DNA of 64,000 nucleotides from Skermania piniformis (GTDB lineage Bacteria; Actinomycetota; Actinomycetes; Mycobacteriales; Mycobacteriaceae), in NCBI RefSeq assembly GCF_019285775.1, contig NZ_CP079105.1:3356603-3420602 (forward strand), written 5' to 3'. A program made the position numbers and the translations under genes. Position 1 is the stretch's first letter; every line of letters starts with the position of its first letter. Below, piece by piece: positions 1-9,267 of the stretch. Below the pieces are notes generated by a model. The model made no database searches. It saw only the letters and a list, made by a program, of their open reading frames with translations, and was not told the origin of the DNA.

Positions 1-1116
1 ACTGGTCTGGGCGAACACCCGGGGCATCAGGCCATCGCGGGCCATCGCGAACAGCACTCGGGTCTGTCCCAGATACAACACCGTCACCACGGTGGTCAGG
101 CCGGCCAGCGCGCCGACCGAGATCACATTTTTCGCCCAGGTCACGCCGTGGATCTCGAATGCGGTGGCGAGCGTGGACTGGCCGGACAGCTCGGTGTACG
201 GCACCATCCCGGTCAGCACCAGGGTGACCGCCACGTAGAGCACGGTCACGATGGCCAGCGAACCGAGGATGCCGCGCGGCAGGGTGCGCTGCGGATCCTT
301 GGCCTCCTCCGCCGTCGTCGCCACGATGTCGAAACCGATGAACGCGAAGAACACCAGGCCGGCGGCGGCGAGCAGGCCGTACCAGCCGAAGGTGCTGGTG
401 CCCGCGCCGGTGATCCAGGACAGCAACGTCTGGTGCAATCCCTGGTCGACGTCGCCGGGCTGCGAATCCGGGACGAACGGGGTGTAGTTGTCGGTGTCGA
501 TATAGGTGGCGCCCAACACGATCACCAACAGCACGACCGAGATCTTGATCGCCACGATCACCGCGGAGACCCGGGACGACAGTTTGGTCCCGGTCGCCAG
601 CAAGAAGCCGACCGCGATCAGCACCAAGACTGCAGCCCAATCGAATTCGATCCCGCCGAGGTGCACGACGGGCGATATCCCGGTCAGCACCTCGCCCAGA
701 TAGAGCGACCAGCCCTTGGCCACCACCGCAGCGGCCAGGGTGAACTCGAGGATCAGGTCCCAGCCGATGATCCAGGCGATCAGCTCACCGAAGGTGGCGT
801 AGGCGAAGGTGTAGGCACTGCCCGCGACCGGCACGCTGGAGGCGAACTCGGCGTAGCAGAGGGCGGCCAGGCCGCAGGCGACCGCGGCCAGCACGAACGC
901 CACCGAGACCGACGGCCCGGCCACGTTTCCGGCGGTCCGCGCGGTGAGGGTGAAGATCCCGGCACCGATCACCACCGCGACACCGAATACGGTGAGATCC
1001 CACGCGGTCAGCTCGCGTTTGAGTTTTGCGTCCGGCTCGTCGGTGTCGAGGATCGACTGCTCGATCGACTTGGTCCGCAGCAGCGGGTTGCGCCGCCCGC
1101 TCGATTCCGTGTTCAT
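1..1116 (-). CDS. APC-family amino acid permease (3' end outside window)
   Basis: Inner-membrane amino acid transporter of the APC superfamily, cationic amino acid transporter-like. The reverse strand translates from an ATG at 1116 without a stop to the window edge (372 codons), starting MNTESSGRRNPLLRTKS. A charged N-terminus of about 40 residues precedes hydrophobic helices; the first contains the APC motif VIGAGIFTL. Further helices follow, with family-typical segments GFDIVATTAEEAKDPQR and YLGQTRVLFAMARDG. A GGGGAC-like ribosome site lies just upstream. It is read in the same direction as manA but is separated from it by about 160 bp in which I see nothing specific. Substrate cannot be assigned. 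Confidence 0.88.
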   Translation of the reverse strand, partial: MNTESSGRRNPLLRTKSIEQSILDTDEPDAKLKRELTAWDLTVFGVAVVIGAGIFTLTARTAGNVAGPSVSVAFVLAAVACGLAALCYAEFASSVPVAGSAYTFAYATFGELIAWIIGWDLILEFTLAAAVVAKGWSLYLGEVLTGISPVVHLGGIEFDWAAVLVLIAVGFLLATGTKLSSRVSAVIVAIKISVVLLVIVLGATYIDTDNYTPFVPDSQPGDVDQGLHQTLLSWITGAGTSTFGWYGLLAAAGLVFFAFIGFDIVATTAEEAKDPQRTLPRGILGSLAIVTVLYVAVTLVLTGMVPYTELSGQSTLATAFEIHGVTWAKNVISVGALAGLTTVVTVLYLGQTRVLFAMARDGLMPRVFAQTS

Positions 1117-1275
1117 CAGCCGTCCCCACACCCAGGCGCAGCCCCGTCGCCGCGACACTGCAGGGAGCGTAGTTCTCCGCCGCCGTCTTGCCGCACCGTT
1201 TTTCGGTTCCCGCACCGGACTTTGCCGCAGATTTTCGGTGCGGTAACGCAACGGTGATGCGGGACCGGCGAGCGG

Positions 1276-2508
1276 CTACCGCGTGGCAGCCGGATCGCCG
1301 ACCGCGGCGCAGAATACCTGGCTTCCGGCGGCGCCGGCCCGGGCGGTGACCGCGGGATCGCCGGCGGCGATCCACGCCGCCTGACCGGGGGTACACACGA
1401 GCCGGTCGGCACCCGAGGACAACTCCACCGAGCCGGCCGTGCACAACACGATCGCCGGGCCCGGCGCGGGCATCCCGACCGCGGACGCAGCGGCCGGCAC
1501 GTCCACCCGGCTCAACGCGAACTCGACGGCGGGCGTTCGATATCGGACGGCACCGTCGGCGAGCTGATCGGTGCCGACCCGGATCGGCGCGGGCAGCGGC
1601 TGGAAATCCAACACCCGCAGCAGCTCCGGCACGTCCATGTGCTTGGGCGTGAGTCCACCCCGCAACACGTTGTCCGAGTTCGCCATGATCTCCACGCCCA
1701 GACCGTGCAGATAGGCATGCAGATTTCCGGCGCCCAGATACAGCCCCTCGCCGGGGGCCAGACACACCCGGTTCAGCAGCAGTGCGGCGAGCACCCCGGC
1801 GTCGTCGGGATACGCATCGGCCAGTTGACAGACGGTCTGGATCTCGGCCTCGAACTCTCCCCCAGCCCGGCTGAGATAGCGTTCGCCGCCGGCCACCACC
1901 TGCGGAACCAGCCGGGCGAGGGCACCCGACGGCAAGGTGATCCAGGTGGTGAAGACGGCGCGCAAACCGCTGGCGTCCGGTTGCCCGGCGAGCAGATCGG
2001 CATAGATCGACAGTTCGGCGACATCCAGCGCGCGCAACAGCTCCAGCGTCCGGGTCGGCTCGCGGAACCCCGCCAGCGCGTCGAACGGTTCCAGCGCGAC
2101 CACCAGCTCCGGCTTGTGGCTCGCGTCCCGGTAGTTGCGTTCCGGCGAGCCCAGCGCGACACCGAGCCGGTTTTCCCGGGCGAATCCGGCGAAGGCCTGA
2201 GCTGCACTCGGATGTGCTTGCAGCGACAGCGGTTCGGCCGCGGCCAGCACCTTCAGCAAGAAGGGCAACCGGTCGTCGAACCGATCGGCGACCGCCGCGC
2301 CCAGCTCGTGGTCCGGATCCTGGCTGATGGCCGTCAGCAGCGAGCGACGGCCGTCCGGGCCGATCAGCTCGGCGGGATCGGCCGGGTGAGCGCCGAACCA
2401 CAGCTCCGCCTCCGGATGAGCCGACGGAACGGGCCGGCCGCACAACCCGGCGAGCGCTGTTCGCGAACCCCACGCGTAGTGACGGAGCGCACCCTCGAGT
2501 CGGTGCAC
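1276..2508 (-). CDS. manA: Mannose-6-phosphate isomerase, class I
   Basis: Converts fructose 6-phosphate to mannose 6-phosphate, the entry to GDP-mannose for cell-envelope mannans and glycolipids. 410 aa, full length for type I phosphomannose isomerases. Cupin metal-site motifs are visible: LQAHPS (Q-x-H), the KPE motif in HKPELVVAL, and GNLHAYL. The N-terminus MHRLEGALRHYAWGSR is typical. The start is a GTG directly abutting the stop codon of the upstream TobH-like gene (TAG then GTG), so translation is probably coupled. Last gene of the DUF3499-manB-tobH-manA operon; the same order occurs in mycobacteria. Confidence 0.95.
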   Translation of the reverse strand: MHRLEGALRHYAWGSRTALAGLCGRPVPSAHPEAELWFGAHPADPAELIGPDGRRSLLTAISQDPDHELGAAVADRFDDRLPFLLKVLAAAEPLSLQAHPSAAQAFAGFARENRLGVALGSPERNYRDASHKPELVVALEPFDALAGFREPTRTLELLRALDVAELSIYADLLAGQPDASGLRAVFTTWITLPSGALARLVPQVVAGGERYLSRAGGEFEAEIQTVCQLADAYPDDAGVLAALLLNRVCLAPGEGLYLGAGNLHAYLHGLGVEIMANSDNVLRGGLTPKHMDVPELLRVLDFQPLPAPIRVGTDQLADGAVRYRTPAVEFALSRVDVPAAASAVGMPAPGPAIVLCTAGSVELSSGADRLVCTPGQAAWIAAGDPAVTARAGAAGSQVFCAAVGDPAATR

Positions 2509-3636
2509 CTAAGGTTCTCCCTTTCCACCGGCCTGCCCGCTACCTTCGACCAGGCGAAGATACACCGCGGCCAGCTCCAGTCGGACGCTCAATGTCGCGA
2601 GCTGTTCCACCGGGGTGCCGGGTCCCGACGCGTCACCCGGTGCACCGGGCGGCGACTCTTCGACAACCACCGACACCACCTCGGCGTCGTCGAACCGGGC
2701 GATCCGGCGGCGCACCGACAGCGGATCGTCGCTCGTGCTCATGACGAACAACCGGGCCGGCTGTCCGGGCGCCGGGCCGTCCAGCTCCTCGTCGTGGAAC
2801 AGCGGATCGAACCCCGGCGGTCGGTCGGCCGCGGTCACCACATCCGCCGCGGCGAGCGCATCGACCAGATCGAGCCCGGCCGCCACCCGACCCGCGCATC
2901 GGGCGAGCACTTCCACCCCGTGCCGGGCCACCACCGCCGCGGCCGCGTCGTCCCCGGACAGCATCACCCGGCGATTCTGCATGCGCGCGGCGAGCGACTT
3001 CGCCGGGTTGTGGAATACCTCGTTGCCCGGGCGATCTCGCATCGCCTCCGCATCGAGCGCATCCGCGAGCCGGCCCAGGTCGGGCAACAGCGCTCGATTG
3101 CGACCGCCGTCCACCGCGGCCAACACACCGAGACCGGCAGCAAGGTAGCGCGACAACGTGTTGTGATCGGGCACCGGCACCCGAGCCGGCAGCAGCACGG
3201 CCCGGCCGGACCCGGCAACGCGGAGCGGCCCGTCCGCCGGAGCGGCGACCACCACTTCGGCGCCGTGCCGCAACGCTCGGTCGACCGACTCCGCCAGGCT
3301 CAGGTCGCCCGCGTCGTCCCCGGCGACCAACACGACGTCCAGTGGACCGATCCAGGACGGGGTCGCGGTGGCCGGCACGATCGGCAGACTCACCCGATCG
3401 GCGAGGGCGGCGGACAGCAGCGCCGCAGCGCGCGCCGGCCGGCCCGATCCGGACACCAACACCACACTGCGCGGCCGCAGGTCGGCCAGCCGGCCGGCCG
3501 TCGATTCGGCGATGTCACCGGCGATCGCGCGGACCTGCGCGCCGGCCGATGCCGCGCTGCGCAACGCCCCGGTCGTATCAGCGGCTTCGAGCGAGTCGAC
3601 ATCATCGAGATCCACGACCGGCGAAAGGGCGGTCAT
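2509..3636 (-). CDS. TobH-like / SIS-fold (phosphosugar isomerase-like) protein
   Basis: 375 aa protein between phosphomannomutase and mannose-6-phosphate isomerase, the position of the mycobacterial TobH-like protein (Rv3256c by my recollection). It looks like a SIS/phosphoglucose-isomerase-fold protein: an early VVLVSGSGRPARAAALL segment and alternating beta-strand/helix pattern. No catalytic motif lets me name a substrate. The start is chosen at the ATG at 3636, with GGGAGG about ten bases upstream; a GTG lies one codon earlier. It abuts manA. A role in mannose metabolism is inferred only from the operon. Confidence 0.75.
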   Translation of the reverse strand: MTALSPVVDLDDVDSLEAADTTGALRSAASAGAQVRAIAGDIAESTAGRLADLRPRSVVLVSGSGRPARAAALLSAALADRVSLPIVPATATPSWIGPLDVVLVAGDDAGDLSLAESVDRALRHGAEVVVAAPADGPLRVAGSGRAVLLPARVPVPDHNTLSRYLAAGLGVLAAVDGGRNRALLPDLGRLADALDAEAMRDRPGNEVFHNPAKSLAARMQNRRVMLSGDDAAAAVVARHGVEVLARCAGRVAAGLDLVDALAAADVVTAADRPPGFDPLFHDEELDGPAPGQPARLFVMSTSDDPLSVRRRIARFDDAEVVSVVVEESPPGAPGDASGPGTPVEQLATLSVRLELAAVYLRLVEGSGQAGGKGEP

Positions 3637-3680
3637 CACGCACACACCTCCCGCAGGCATCCTGGAACCCACTATGTCAG

Positions 3681-5060
3681 CTATTCCCGGACGATGCGCA
3701 AAATCTCGTCCACCAGCGCGTCGACCTCGGCATCGGTACGCGCCTCGACGTTGAGCCGGAGCAAAGGTTCGGTGTTCGACGGGCGCAGGTTGAACCAGGC
3801 GCCGGCCGCGAGGTTACCGGTAACCCCGTCCAGCCGATCGACCGACTGCAGCCGGGAGCCGAAGGCGGATACCACGGCCGCCGTGCGTTCGGCTGCGTCG
3901 GTCACGGTGGAGTTGATCTCCCCGGAACAGCTGTAACGGTCGTAGGCCGTGGTGAGCTGCGACAGCGGCAGATCCTTCGACCCGAGCGCCGCAAGAACAT
4001 GCAGTGCCGCGAGCATGCCCGAGTCGGCACCCCAGAAGTCGCGGAAGTAATAGTGGGCGGAGTGTTCGCCGCCGAACACCGCCCCGGTCGCCGCCATCTG
4101 CTGCTTGATGAACGAATGCCCGACCCGGGTGCGCACCGGCTTCCCGCCGAGTTCGGCCACCAACTCGGGCACCGCGCGCGAGGTGATCAGGTTGTGGATG
4201 ATCGTGGCGCCCGGTTCGACGGTCAGCTCACGCTCGGCCACCAGGGCCGCGATCGCCGACGGCGACACCGGCTCCCCGCGTTCGTCGACCACGAAGCAAC
4301 GGTCCGCGTCACCGTCGAAGGCCAGTCCGATGTCCGCGCCGGTCTCGACGACGAACCGCTGCAGATCCACCAGGTTCGCCGGATCCAGCGGGTTCGCCTC
4401 GTGGTTCGGGAAGGTGCCGTCCAGCTCGAAGTACAGCGGCTCCACGGTCAGCGGCAACCCCGCCGCACCGAGTACCGCGGGCACCGTGTAGCCGGCCATG
4501 CCGTTCCCCGCATCGACGGCAACCCGCAGCGGGCGGATGCCGGACAGGTCCACCCGCTCGTGCAGGAACGTCGCGTAATCGGCGAGCACGTTGCGCTCGG
4601 TGCGCACGCCGGGCGCACCGGCATACGCCGGCACCCCGGCCACGACGTCGCGCGCGATCTGGGCCAGGCCGGTGTCCTGACCGACCGGTTTCGCAGCCGC
4701 GCGGCACAGCTTGATCCCGTTGTAGGCGGCCGGATTGTGGCTCGCGGTGAACATCGCACCCGGGCAATCGAGCGCACCGGAGGCGAAGTAGAGCTGGTCG
4801 GTGGACGCCAGCCCGATCGCCACCACGTCCAGCCCCTGCGTTAGCACACCGGCGCCGAACGCCGCAGCGAGCCCCGGCGAGGAGGCCCGCATGTCGTGCC
4901 CGATCGCCACCTGGCGCGCGCCTTCCGTCTGAACCAGCCGGGCGAACGCGGCGCCGACAGCGGCCACGAACGACTCGTCGATCTGCGCGCCGACGATGCC
5001 ACGGATGTCGTAGGCCTTGACGACGGTGTCGACCAGCGCTTCGGTGGGTGCCTGGATCAT
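3681..5060 (-). CDS. manB: Phosphomannomutase/phosphoglucomutase
   Basis: Interconverts mannose 6-phosphate and mannose 1-phosphate (and possibly glucose phosphates), supplying the substrate for GDP-mannose synthesis. 459 aa from the ATG at 5060. All four alpha-D-phosphohexomutase signatures are seen: phosphoserine loop FTASHNPAAYNG, metal loop DGDADRCF, sugar loop GGEHSAHYYF and C-terminal phosphate loop RPSNTEPLLRL. An AAGGTG site precedes this ATG; a GTG three codons upstream (5069) is the alternative start. Second gene of the operon, 25 bp after the DUF3499 gene. Confidence 0.95.
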   Translation of the reverse strand: MIQAPTEALVDTVVKAYDIRGIVGAQIDESFVAAVGAAFARLVQTEGARQVAIGHDMRASSPGLAAAFGAGVLTQGLDVVAIGLASTDQLYFASGALDCPGAMFTASHNPAAYNGIKLCRAAAKPVGQDTGLAQIARDVVAGVPAYAGAPGVRTERNVLADYATFLHERVDLSGIRPLRVAVDAGNGMAGYTVPAVLGAAGLPLTVEPLYFELDGTFPNHEANPLDPANLVDLQRFVVETGADIGLAFDGDADRCFVVDERGEPVSPSAIAALVAERELTVEPGATIIHNLITSRAVPELVAELGGKPVRTRVGHSFIKQQMAATGAVFGGEHSAHYYFRDFWGADSGMLAALHVLAALGSKDLPLSQLTTAYDRYSCSGEINSTVTDAAERTAAVVSAFGSRLQSVDRLDGVTGNLAAGAWFNLRPSNTEPLLRLNVEARTDAEVDALVDEILRIVRE

Positions 5061-5085
5061 GATCAACACCTTATCGGTCGAGTGG

Positions 5086-5499
5086 TCAGGTCGGCGGATC
5101 GGGGAGCACCCGCAGATGGCCGCGACGGCCGGTGCGGGCCGGGCGCGGCGGCGGGGCCGGGGGCGGGGTCACCGGGGTGAACTCGGTGCGACCGGCCGGC
5201 GAGTCCGGGACCGTCGGCAGCGTGCGCGGCGCGCCGGCCTCCCGGACCGCTTCGGCCAGCGCCGTCAGGTCGTCTTCGTCCGGCGCTATCGCACCGAAAG
5301 CACCCTCGTGGCGGACCATGTCCCAGCCCTTCGGCGCGGTGATCCGCGATCCGTGTGCCGCGCAGAGATCCCAGGAGTGCGGCTCGTCGACGGTCGCCAG
5401 CGGTCCGACAACCGCGGTCGAATCGGAGTACACATAGGTCAATGTCGCGACAGCGGGATTCGGGCAGCCCGGCCGGCAGCATCGACGCAACGCTCTCAC
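5086..5499 (-). CDS. DUF3499 family protein
   Basis: 137 aa actinobacterial protein of unknown function, counterpart of mycobacterial Rv3258c by position. A GTG at 5499 gives the expected N-terminus VRALRRCCRPGCPNPAVATL. Cysteines at CCRPGC and later LCAAHG make a possible zinc-ribbon-like N-terminal half (inference). The C-terminal third is proline-rich (PPPAPPPRPAR) and probably disordered. First gene of the manB operon and divergent from the zincin-like gene. An open frame extends further upstream, but the family conservation begins at the GTG. Confidence 0.82.
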   Translation of the reverse strand: MRALRRCCRPGCPNPAVATLTYVYSDSTAVVGPLATVDEPHSWDLCAAHGSRITAPKGWDMVRHEGAFGAIAPDEDDLTALAEAVREAGAPRTLPTVPDSPAGRTEFTPVTPPPAPPPRPARTGRRGHLRVLPDPPT

Positions 5500-5567
5500 A
5501 TCCAGCAGGGTAGCCAGGGGTGTCCCGGCACCGGCGGTGACACACCGGACATCGACGACACACCGGA

Positions 5568-5573
5568 TACTGT
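5568..5573 (+). promoter_or_regulatory. Putative -10 element, leaderless start of zincin-like gene
   Basis: TACTGT, seven bases before the ATG at 5581. A TANNNT hexamer this close to the start codon implies that transcription begins at or next to the ATG. The same arrangement recurs upstream of several other genes in this window. Confidence 0.4.
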
Positions 5574-5580
5574 CGTGACC

Positions 5581-6066
5581 ATGGCATCCAGACGACGGCA
5601 GTCTCCGCAGTATCCGCGCCGGCTCGCCCGGCACGGTCGCGAGCTGCGCGGTCCGGTGCTACCGGAATCGGTGCCGGCCTGGCGCACCCGGCCGGAGAAG
5701 TTCGACCTGTTGGTGTTGGAAGCGTTCGCACCGCTGGACCGCCGGTGGCGCGAGCGGCTGACCAAACTGGATATCGCGGTGGACGAGGTGCCGGCGATCC
5801 GCGCAGCACATCCGGACTCGGTCACCTGGCCCGACGACGTCGTGGCCGACGGCGCGGTGCCGCTCTCGCGATTGGTGCCGGCCGGGATGGATCGGCGCGG
5901 CGACGCCACCCGCGCCCGGATCGTGTTGTTCCGGCGCCCGCTGGAGATGCGCGCACCACACCCCGACGATCTGGTCGATCTGTTGCACGAGGTGCTCGTC
6001 CAGCAGATCGCCACCTACCTCGGCGTGGAGCCGGGGGTCATCGAACCCCGACCGGAGCTGGACTGA
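5581..6066 (+). CDS. Metallopeptidase-family (zincin-like, PF06262) protein
   Basis: 161 aa counterpart of mycobacterial Rv3259, member of the minimal zincin-like family (DUF1025). The family-defining region is near the C-terminus: LLHEVLVQQIATYLGVEP. The first His and Glu are present, but the second His of HExxH is replaced by Val, so peptidase activity is doubtful. The N-terminus is basic (ASRRRQSPQYPRRLARHGR). Start is the ATG at 5581, preceded by a TACTGT hexamer; the frame stays open upstream without family resemblance. Divergent from DUF3499 and convergent with whiB2. Cellular role unknown. Confidence 0.8.
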   Translation: MASRRRQSPQYPRRLARHGRELRGPVLPESVPAWRTRPEKFDLLVLEAFAPLDRRWRERLTKLDIAVDEVPAIRAAHPDSVTWPDDVVADGAVPLSRLVPAGMDRRGDATRARIVLFRRPLEMRAPHPDDLVDLLHEVLVQQIATYLGVEPGVIEPRPELD

Positions 6067-6121
6067 CCCGCTCGACCGGGACCTGTCCGGCATTTACTTA
6101 TACTTACTGCCCCCGAACAGC

Positions 6122-6150
6122 AAAAAACCGGCGGCGCAAGGCGCCGCCGG
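6122..6150 (-). terminator. Intrinsic terminator after whiB2
   Basis: Perfect G+C-rich hairpin (CCGGCGGCGC, 3-base loop, GCGCCGCCGG) at 6128-6150. Read on the reverse strand it is followed by a run of six T, the classical Rho-independent form. It lies downstream of the whiB2 stop. Confidence 0.8.
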
Positions 6151-6152
6151 CA

Positions 6153-6198
6153 ATCAGCCGACTCCGCGTTTCACGATCAGCCGATTCCGCGTTTCAGC
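6153..6198 (-). repeat. Imperfect 23-bp tandem duplication spanning the whiB2 stop
   Basis: Two adjacent 23-bp copies (6153-6175, 6176-6198) match at 20 positions. The promoter-proximal copy encodes the last whiB2 codons and its stop; the other lies just after the stop and before the terminator. It looks like a replication-slippage duplication. Confidence 0.7.
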
Positions 6199-6539
6199 CG
6201 CCGCCGCTCCCGCTCGGACAGCCCACCCCAGATGCCGAACCGTTCGTCGTTGGCCAGGGCGTACTCCAGACATTCGTCGCGCACCTGACAACCCATGCAG
6301 ATCCGTTTCGCCTCCCGAGTGGACCCGCCTTTCTCCGGGAAGAAGGCCTCGGGATCGGTCTGCGCGCACAACGCGCGCTCCTGCCACTGCTCCTCGGCGT
6401 CTTCGAAGACTTCTTCGAATCCGTCGTCCACCAAGCTCAACCGCGGGCGATCGACTTCGGTGGCCGCAGACTCCTCGCGGGCCTCCGGTGTCTCGTCGAT
6501 CCCAGCGGGGAGATCGAACTCCGTCAGCTCACCGCTCAT
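6177..6539 (-). CDS. whiB2: WhiB2-type [4Fe-4S] transcriptional regulator
   Basis: 120 aa WhiB-family regulator, orthologue of WhiB2/WhmD by sequence and by position next to fbiA. Four cluster cysteines are present at 58, 81, 84 and 90 (CMGCQVRDEC for the last three). The GIWGG turn and basic ERERRRLKR tail, the DNA-binding end, follow. Mycobacterial WhmD is needed for septation and cell division (established knowledge). A strong GAGGAGGGGG ribosome site lies just upstream of the ATG. The N-terminal 50 residues are acidic and poorly conserved, as is usual. Transcribed alone and followed by its own terminator. Confidence 0.95.
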   Translation of the reverse strand: MSGELTEFDLPAGIDETPEAREESAATEVDRPRLSLVDDGFEEVFEDAEEQWQERALCAQTDPEAFFPEKGGSTREAKRICMGCQVRDECLEYALANDERFGIWGGLSERERRRLKRGIG

Positions 6540-6712
6540 GCTTCCCCCTCCTCACTGCTCGTCGGTCGCCCGGAGCCGCTGCACGGCCGGGCGGTTAGCT
6601 CGCTGTTTCCCTACTCGCGCCCGCGTAGCCCACCCCGCTAGCGAACACCCGTTCGATAATGCGTTCCGCGCCAGCCATTCTCGCCGCCCGCCCGGTGAAT
6701 GACATGGCTGTG

Positions 6713-6742
6713 ATTAGACACGCCGGTTCACCCGGTGGTCAA
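6713..6742 (-). promoter_or_regulatory. Candidate promoter for whiB2
   Basis: On the reverse strand TTGACC and TCTAAT are separated by 18 bases, a fair match to a housekeeping -35/-10 pair. It is about 170 bp from the whiB2 ATG, implying a long leader. Tentative. Confidence 0.3.
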
Positions 6743-6854
6743 GCTGCAGGCGAAATTCCATTACTATTCAATGTCTTTGAGATCAGACACGGCGAGTCGC
6801 TCCGGGCAAATTTCTAGCACATGAACCAGCGCCCCGTCGGGCGGCGCGCCCGCC

Positions 6855-6860
6855 TAGGCT
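6855..6860 (+). promoter_or_regulatory. Putative -10 element, leaderless start of fbiA
   Basis: TAGGCT, eight bases before the GTG at 6869. This favours GTG 6869 as the fbiA start over the ATG at 6821, which would lie upstream of the -10. Confidence 0.45.
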
Positions 6861-6868
6861 GTGCACTC

Positions 6869-7873
6869 GTGAGCCCGAACTCCGTGAGTCCGAACCCCGC
6901 GGTGCCGCGAGCGGTGACCGTGCTGGTCGGCGGCGTCGGCGGAGCCCGCTTTCTGCAGGGGGTCCGCGAGTTGTTGCCGGACGCCGCGGTGACCGCGGTG
7001 GTGAACGTCGGCGACGACGTCTGGCTGCACGGGCTGCGGATCTGTCCCGACCTCGACACCTGCATGTACACCCTCGGCGGGGGCATCGATCCGGAGCGCG
7101 GCTGGGGCCGAACCGGCGAGACCTGGCACGCGAAGGAGGAGCTCGCCGCCTACCAGGCCGTGCCGGACTGGTTCGGACTCGGCGATCGAGACCTGGCAAC
7201 GCACCTGATCCGTAGTCAGATGATCCGAGCGGGTTACCCGCTGTCGGCGGTCACCGCCGCGCTGTGCGCCCGCTGGCAGCCCGGCGTCGAGCTGCTCCCG
7301 GCCAGCGACGACCGCTGCGAGACACATGTGGTCGTAACCGACGAGACCCGCCGGGCGATCCACTTCCAGGAATGGTGGGTCCGTTACCGCGCCGACATCC
7401 CGACCGAAAGCTTCGCCCACGTCGGCGCCGAACAAGCCAGCCCGGGCCCCGGCGTGCTGGAAGCGCTGGCCGGTGCCGACGTCGTTCTGCTCGCCCCGTC
7501 GAATCCGGTGGTCAGCATCGGTGCGATCCTGGCGATCCCGGGAATCCGCGGCGCACTGCGCACGACCGCCGCCAAGGTGATCGGAGTCTCCCCGGTGATC
7601 GATGGAAAGCCGTTGCGCGGCATGGCCGACGAGTGTCTGCAGGTGATCGGGGTACCGACCACGGCGGAGGCGATCGGGCGGTACTACGGCGCCCGCAGCA
7701 GTACCGGCATCCTGGACGGCTGGCTGGTCCACAGCTCCGACGCGGCGACGGTGCCGGGCGCGGCGGTACGCAGCGTGCCGCTGCTGATGACCGACCCGGC
7801 CGCGACCGCGGCGATGGTGCGCGCAGCGCTGACGCTGGCCACCGAGCTGTCGGTCGCCGGGAGCCCGCGGTGA
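6869..7873 (+). CDS. fbiA: Phosphoenolpyruvate/2-phospholactate transferase of F420 synthesis
   Basis: CofD/FbiA family. It joins the phospho-three-carbon unit from the activated guanylyl donor to the deazaflavin Fo, giving dehydro-F420-0 or F420-0. 334 aa from GTG 6869, close to the usual about 330. The N-terminal nucleotide-binding segment [17 protein letters not shown] is clear, followed by [19 protein letters not shown], a family signature. The residues before [11 protein letters not shown] are not conserved. It overlaps fbiB by a GTGA junction, so the two F420 genes are translationally coupled. Confidence 0.95.
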   Translation: MSPNSVSPNPAVPRAVTVLVGGVGGARFLQGVRELLPDAAVTAVVNVGDDVWLHGLRICPDLDTCMYTLGGGIDPERGWGRTGETWHAKEELAAYQAVPDWFGLGDRDLATHLIRSQMIRAGYPLSAVTAALCARWQPGVELLPASDDRCETHVVVTDETRRAIHFQEWWVRYRADIPTESFAHVGAEQASPGPGVLEALAGADVVLLAPSNPVVSIGAILAIPGIRGALRTTAAKVIGVSPVIDGKPLRGMADECLQVIGVPTTAEAIGRYYGARSSTGILDGWLVHSSDAATVPGAAVRSVPLLMTDPAATAAMVRAALTLATELSVAGSPR

Positions 7874-9246
7874 CCGGCCCGCATCTGCCGGGGGTGATCA
7901 CCGCCGAACATGATCACGCCGCGGCGGGCACGGTGCAGATCCGCGCGGTCGCCGGACTGCCCGAGTTCCGCCCCGGCGACGACCTGGTCGGCGAGCTGAT
8001 CCGCTGTGCGCCGTGGCTGGCCGACGGCGACGTCGTGGTGATCACCAGCAAGATCGTGTCCAAGGTGGAGGGTCGGATCGTCGCGGCACCGGTCGATCCG
8101 GAAGAGCGGGACACGCTGCGGCGCAGCCTGGTCGAACGGGAGGCGGTGCGGGTGCTGGCCCAGCGCGGCCGGACCCTGATCACGGAGAACCGGCTCGGCA
8201 TCGTGCAGGCCGCGTCCGGCGTGGACGGGTCGAACGTACCGACCACCGAGTTGGCCCTGCTGCCGACCGACCCGGATCGCAGCGCCCGGGAGATCCGCAC
8301 CGCCCTGCGCGAGCGGGCCGGGGTCGAGGTGGCCGTACTGATCACCGACACGATGGGTCGGGCCTGGCGGATCGGCCAGACCGACACGGCGATCGGCGCG
8401 GCCGGCGTCCCGGTACTGCATTCCTATCTCGGCCGGGTGGACCGGCAGGGCAACGATCTGGTGGCGACCGAGGTCGCGGTGGCCGACGAGATCGCCGCCG
8501 CGGCGGACCTGGTCAAGGGCAAACTGGGCGGGCTGCCGGTGGCGGTGCTGCGCGGGCTCCGGCTCGACGACGACGGCACCGGCGCAGCCGACCTGGTCCG
8601 GCCCACCCCGACCGACCTGTTCTCGCTGGGCACCGCGGAGGCGCTGGCCCAGGGCCGGGCCGAAGCATTGTTGTTGCGCCGCTCGGTCCGTCGGTTCACC
8701 ACCGAACCGGTCGATCCGGACCTTGTTCGGGCTGCCGTGGCCGACGCCCTGACCGCGCCGGCACCGCATCACACCCGGCCGGCCCGGTTCGTCTGGTTGC
8801 GGTCGAACCTGGTGCGGCAACGGCTCCTGACGGCGATGCGGGACCGCTGGCGCGCCGATCTGCGCGGCGACGGCTGGTCCGACGAGCGGATCGCACGCCG
8901 ACTCGGCCGGGGCGACATTCTCTTCGACGCGCCCGAGGTGATCGTGCCGTGCTGCGTGTCCGACGGTGCGCACGGCTATCCCGATCAGCGCCGCCGGGAC
9001 GCGGAGGCCACCATGTTCACCGTGGCGGTCGGCGCAGCGGTCCAGGGTCTGCTGGTCTCGCTGGCGGTACGCGGGCTGGGCAGTTGCTGGGTCGGGTCGA
9101 CGATCTTCGCTCCGGACGCGGTCCGCGAGGAACTCGATCTGCCCGCCGATTGGCGCCCGCTCGGCGCGGTCGCGGTCGGCTATCCGGAGCAGCCGGGACC
9201 GCCCCGCGAACCGGCCGAGCCCGGCGACAGCTTGCTCGAACTGTAG
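7870..9246 (+). CDS. fbiB: Bifunctional F420-0:gamma-glutamyl ligase / FMN reductase-like
   Basis: 458 aa two-domain FbiB. Residues about 1-245 form the CofE-type gamma-glutamyl ligase that adds the polyglutamate tail ([32 protein letters not shown]). Residues about 255-458 form the nitroreductase-like FMN domain ([32 protein letters not shown]), which in mycobacteria reduces dehydro-F420-0 (established knowledge). Start is the GTG at 7870 overlapping the fbiA stop. The next gene follows after 21 bp. Confidence 0.95.
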   Translation: MTGPHLPGVITAEHDHAAAGTVQIRAVAGLPEFRPGDDLVGELIRCAPWLADGDVVVITSKIVSKVEGRIVAAPVDPEERDTLRRSLVEREAVRVLAQRGRTLITENRLGIVQAASGVDGSNVPTTELALLPTDPDRSAREIRTALRERAGVEVAVLITDTMGRAWRIGQTDTAIGAAGVPVLHSYLGRVDRQGNDLVATEVAVADEIAAAADLVKGKLGGLPVAVLRGLRLDDDGTGAADLVRPTPTDLFSLGTAEALAQGRAEALLLRRSVRRFTTEPVDPDLVRAAVADALTAPAPHHTRPARFVWLRSNLVRQRLLTAMRDRWRADLRGDGWSDERIARRLGRGDILFDAPEVIVPCCVSDGAHGYPDQRRRDAEATMFTVAVGAAVQGLLVSLAVRGLGSCWVGSTIFAPDAVREELDLPADWRPLGAVAVGYPEQPGPPREPAEPGDSLLEL

Positions 9247-9267
9247 GTCGGAAGGGCGGATTCGGGG

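Larger units (their letters stand above)
6540..6868. other. Intergenic region whiB2 / fbiA (329 bp)
   Basis: The longest gene-free stretch in the window apart from element flanks. It holds the whiB2 ribosome site (about 6544-6553), an A+T-richer segment around 6695-6790 that probably contains the whiB2 promoter, and the putative fbiA -10 element at its right end. I find no convincing small ORF. Confidence 0.6.

Noticed and set aside
148-1257. Long forward ORF opposite the permease and manA upstream region
   Set aside because: High-G+C antisense shadow of the permease: Arg/Gly/His-rich, no domain pattern, no ribosome site.
1639-3936. 765-codon forward ORF across manA and the TobH-like gene
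   Set aside because: Antisense to three well-supported genes with a composition typical of frame shadows.
7264-7869. Upstream extension of fbiB inside fbiA
   Set aside because: Translation there is Arg/Gly-rich shadow sequence; the GTGA overlap start gives the family N-terminus.
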